A DNA stretch of 64,000 nt from Aphis gossypii (lineage: Eukaryota; Arthropoda; Insecta; Hemiptera; Aphididae). The first letter of the stretch is position 1; the number at the start of each line of letters is the position of its first letter. Location: NCBI RefSeq assembly GCF_020184175.1, contig NC_065533.1:63464351-63528350 (forward strand), given 5' to 3'. Shown here in pieces: positions 62,877 through 64,000 of this stretch. A program made the position numbers and the translations under genes. The notes under the pieces are model-generated. The model ran no database searches. It worked only from the letters and a program-made list of their open reading frames with translations, and had not been told where the DNA came from.

Positions 62877-64000
62877 ATTTTTTTTTTATTTTATTTTTAT
62901 TTAAAATAATTTACAATCTATACAAAAATTAGTACAATAAGCAAATTTGATATCTTATAATGGTTAGTGACAGGAGATTAACATTTATGGGCAGGCACTC
63001 AGCAATACCACCCGACCGGGTACCCTTTAAGTTATTAGATTTTTTTTTAGTAGGTCTCTAGGCCACTGTACTTGAGTGTTCTGTGTACGTTACCAGGAAG
63101 TGAATTGGAGGATAATTGTTTTATTAATGGGCTACTGTGAGAGTTTAAGTTGTTGTGAAATTTAGAGTAATATAATTTTGCAAATTGATTGAGTGTAGAC
63201 ATTTTTAGGTCTTTATGAAGATTATTGTTTGTGAAGTACCAAGGGGATGATGTTATTACTCGTAGGCAGATGGATTGGAAGACCTGAAGCGCTTTGATAT
63301 TGGATGGCTTTGCAGTGTCCCATAACTGAATACCGTATGTCCAAACTGGTCGGATTATTGATTTATAAATGATAAGTTATTGTGTAGGGAAAGTTTGGAT
63401 TTTAGGAGTGGTTTAAGTATATGAAGTCTAGAGTTAACAGTTTTACGTGCATGTTTAATGTGTGGGCTCCAGGTTAGTCGTTTATCTAGGATTAGATCAA
63501 GATATTTTACTTCGTTTGCCTCTGGAATTATTAAATTATTTAGTGTAACAGGAGCATTGAGATTTCTTAATGTGAAGGTTACTTGGACAGATTTAGTTTC
63601 GTTTATTTTGATTTTCCACCTGTTTACCCATAGGCTGATCATATTTAAGTGGTTTTGGATCATTTCACTGGCTGTAACGTGGTTTTTGTGGGAGGCAGTT
63701 ATTAGCGTGTCGTCAGCGTATGTACCTAGAGGTATAGAAGGTCTTGGGTATGTCATGAGTGAAAATCGAATAAAGGAATGGTGCGATGTCGCTTTCTTGT
63801 GGGACTCCAGCTTTAATAGTATAACGGGTTGAGTAGGTGGTGTTTAGATGGAGAAGACTAATAGGTCTGAATGAGGCAGGATCTTGTGACGGTTTGTTGG
63901 GTTTAGGGATTAAAATAACGACCGAGTATTTCCAAGTGCTTGGGAAGTACTATAGTCTGAAGATGGCGTTAAATATGTGTGACAAAAAAAATAATGATTT
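62877..64000 (-). mobile_element. Jockey-like LINE, 3' part, defective, runs off window
   Basis: Minus-strand ORF2 remnants read: YFPSTWKYSVVILIPKPNK, PSQDPASFRPISLL, then directly YSTRYTIKAGVPQ, DIAPFLYSIFTHDIPKT, then GTYADDTLITASHKN. After that come ...IRPVWTYGIQLWDTAKPS, NIKALQVFQSICLRV, WYFTNNNLHKDLKMSTLNQF and a final HRTLKYSGLETY with TAA at about 63046. YADD is the catalytic motif of reverse transcriptase. Frameshifts occur near 63745 and 63355, and a TAG lies upstream of YFPSTW. RPISLL is fused to the AGVPQ block, so the stretch between them, including the first catalytic Asp motif, is deleted. A ~140-bp 3' UTR ends in an A-rich tail (TTTTATTTTATTTTTATTT on the plus strand at about 62882-62901). 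The element is dead. Confidence 0.8.
63355..63756 (-). pseudogene. LINE ORF2 segment with YADD motif
   Basis: The longest intact frame of the LINE (133 codons). It contains GTYADDTLITASHKN (palm motif C), the helix WVNRWKIKINETKSVQVTFT (motif D region, W-x-x-x-x-x-K-I-N-x-x-K-S) and LDKRLTWSPHIKHARKTVNS (motif E and thumb). The apparent Met start is not genuine because the protein continues upstream in another frame. The frame ends at a TAA created by a frameshift near 63355; homology resumes at once in the next frame as IIRPVWTYGIQLW. Confidence 0.8.

Noticed and set aside
63458..63832. 124-codon plus-strand frame
   Set aside because: Antisense shadow of the LINE reverse transcriptase.

Overview
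The window is AT-rich, intron-dominated invertebrate DNA. It has multi-kilobase introns, abundant AAT/TA microsatellites, decayed Jockey-type LINEs and many small inverted-repeat elements. Base composition, recurrent 'taggtac/gtacctat' words and intron style fit an aphid or related hemipteran, but I infer this from general character rather than from a diagnostic gene. No prokaryotic features, tRNA, rRNA or CRISPR were seen.

Two convergent protein-coding genes can be assembled exon by exon, with canonical splice sites and matching phases. On the plus strand, four 3'-terminal exons (11849-11987, 16890-16997, 18715-18867, 21260-21296) encode the C-terminal ~144 residues of a protein ending in a complete C1-type zinc finger. 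Its 5' part lies upstream and I do not recognise the family. On the minus strand, five exons (49303-49156, 45339-45230, 43829-43661, 26076-25864, 23467-23364) encode 247 residues of a synaptotagmin with two C2 domains, best matching synaptotagmin-7. Its N-terminus (membrane anchor, linker and first C2A strands) is upstream of 49303 and was not found. The 3' ends face each other across about 2 kb (21297-23363) rich in AAT repeats.

Region by region: 1-11848 is non-coding, except for a relic of a replication-dependent histone locus at about 1.88-2.63 kb. That relic has one perfect histone 3' stem-loop with a purine-rich downstream element, then a TATA box, a ruined H4-like coding region and a decayed second stem-loop. 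11849-21296 is the C1 gene. 21297-23363 is the convergent 3' region. 23364-49303 is the synaptotagmin gene, with a 17.6-kb intron inside C2B that holds a solo-LTR-like element, a possible LTR/primer-binding-site relic, a hAT-like MITE and a 100-codon antisense-strand ORF with OCRE-like aromatic repeats. 49304-62876 is non-coding, probably a 5' intron of the synaptotagmin gene, with LINE fragments and a 1.25-kb inverted-repeat element. 62877-64000 is the 3' end of a minus-strand Jockey-like LINE, frameshifted and internally deleted.

I found no convincing new biological system. The most interesting items are the histone relic, the atypical C1 protein, the repeat family with near-identical 14-nt ends and internal duplication, the intronic OCRE-like ORF, and the D-to-E change in the C2B calcium site.
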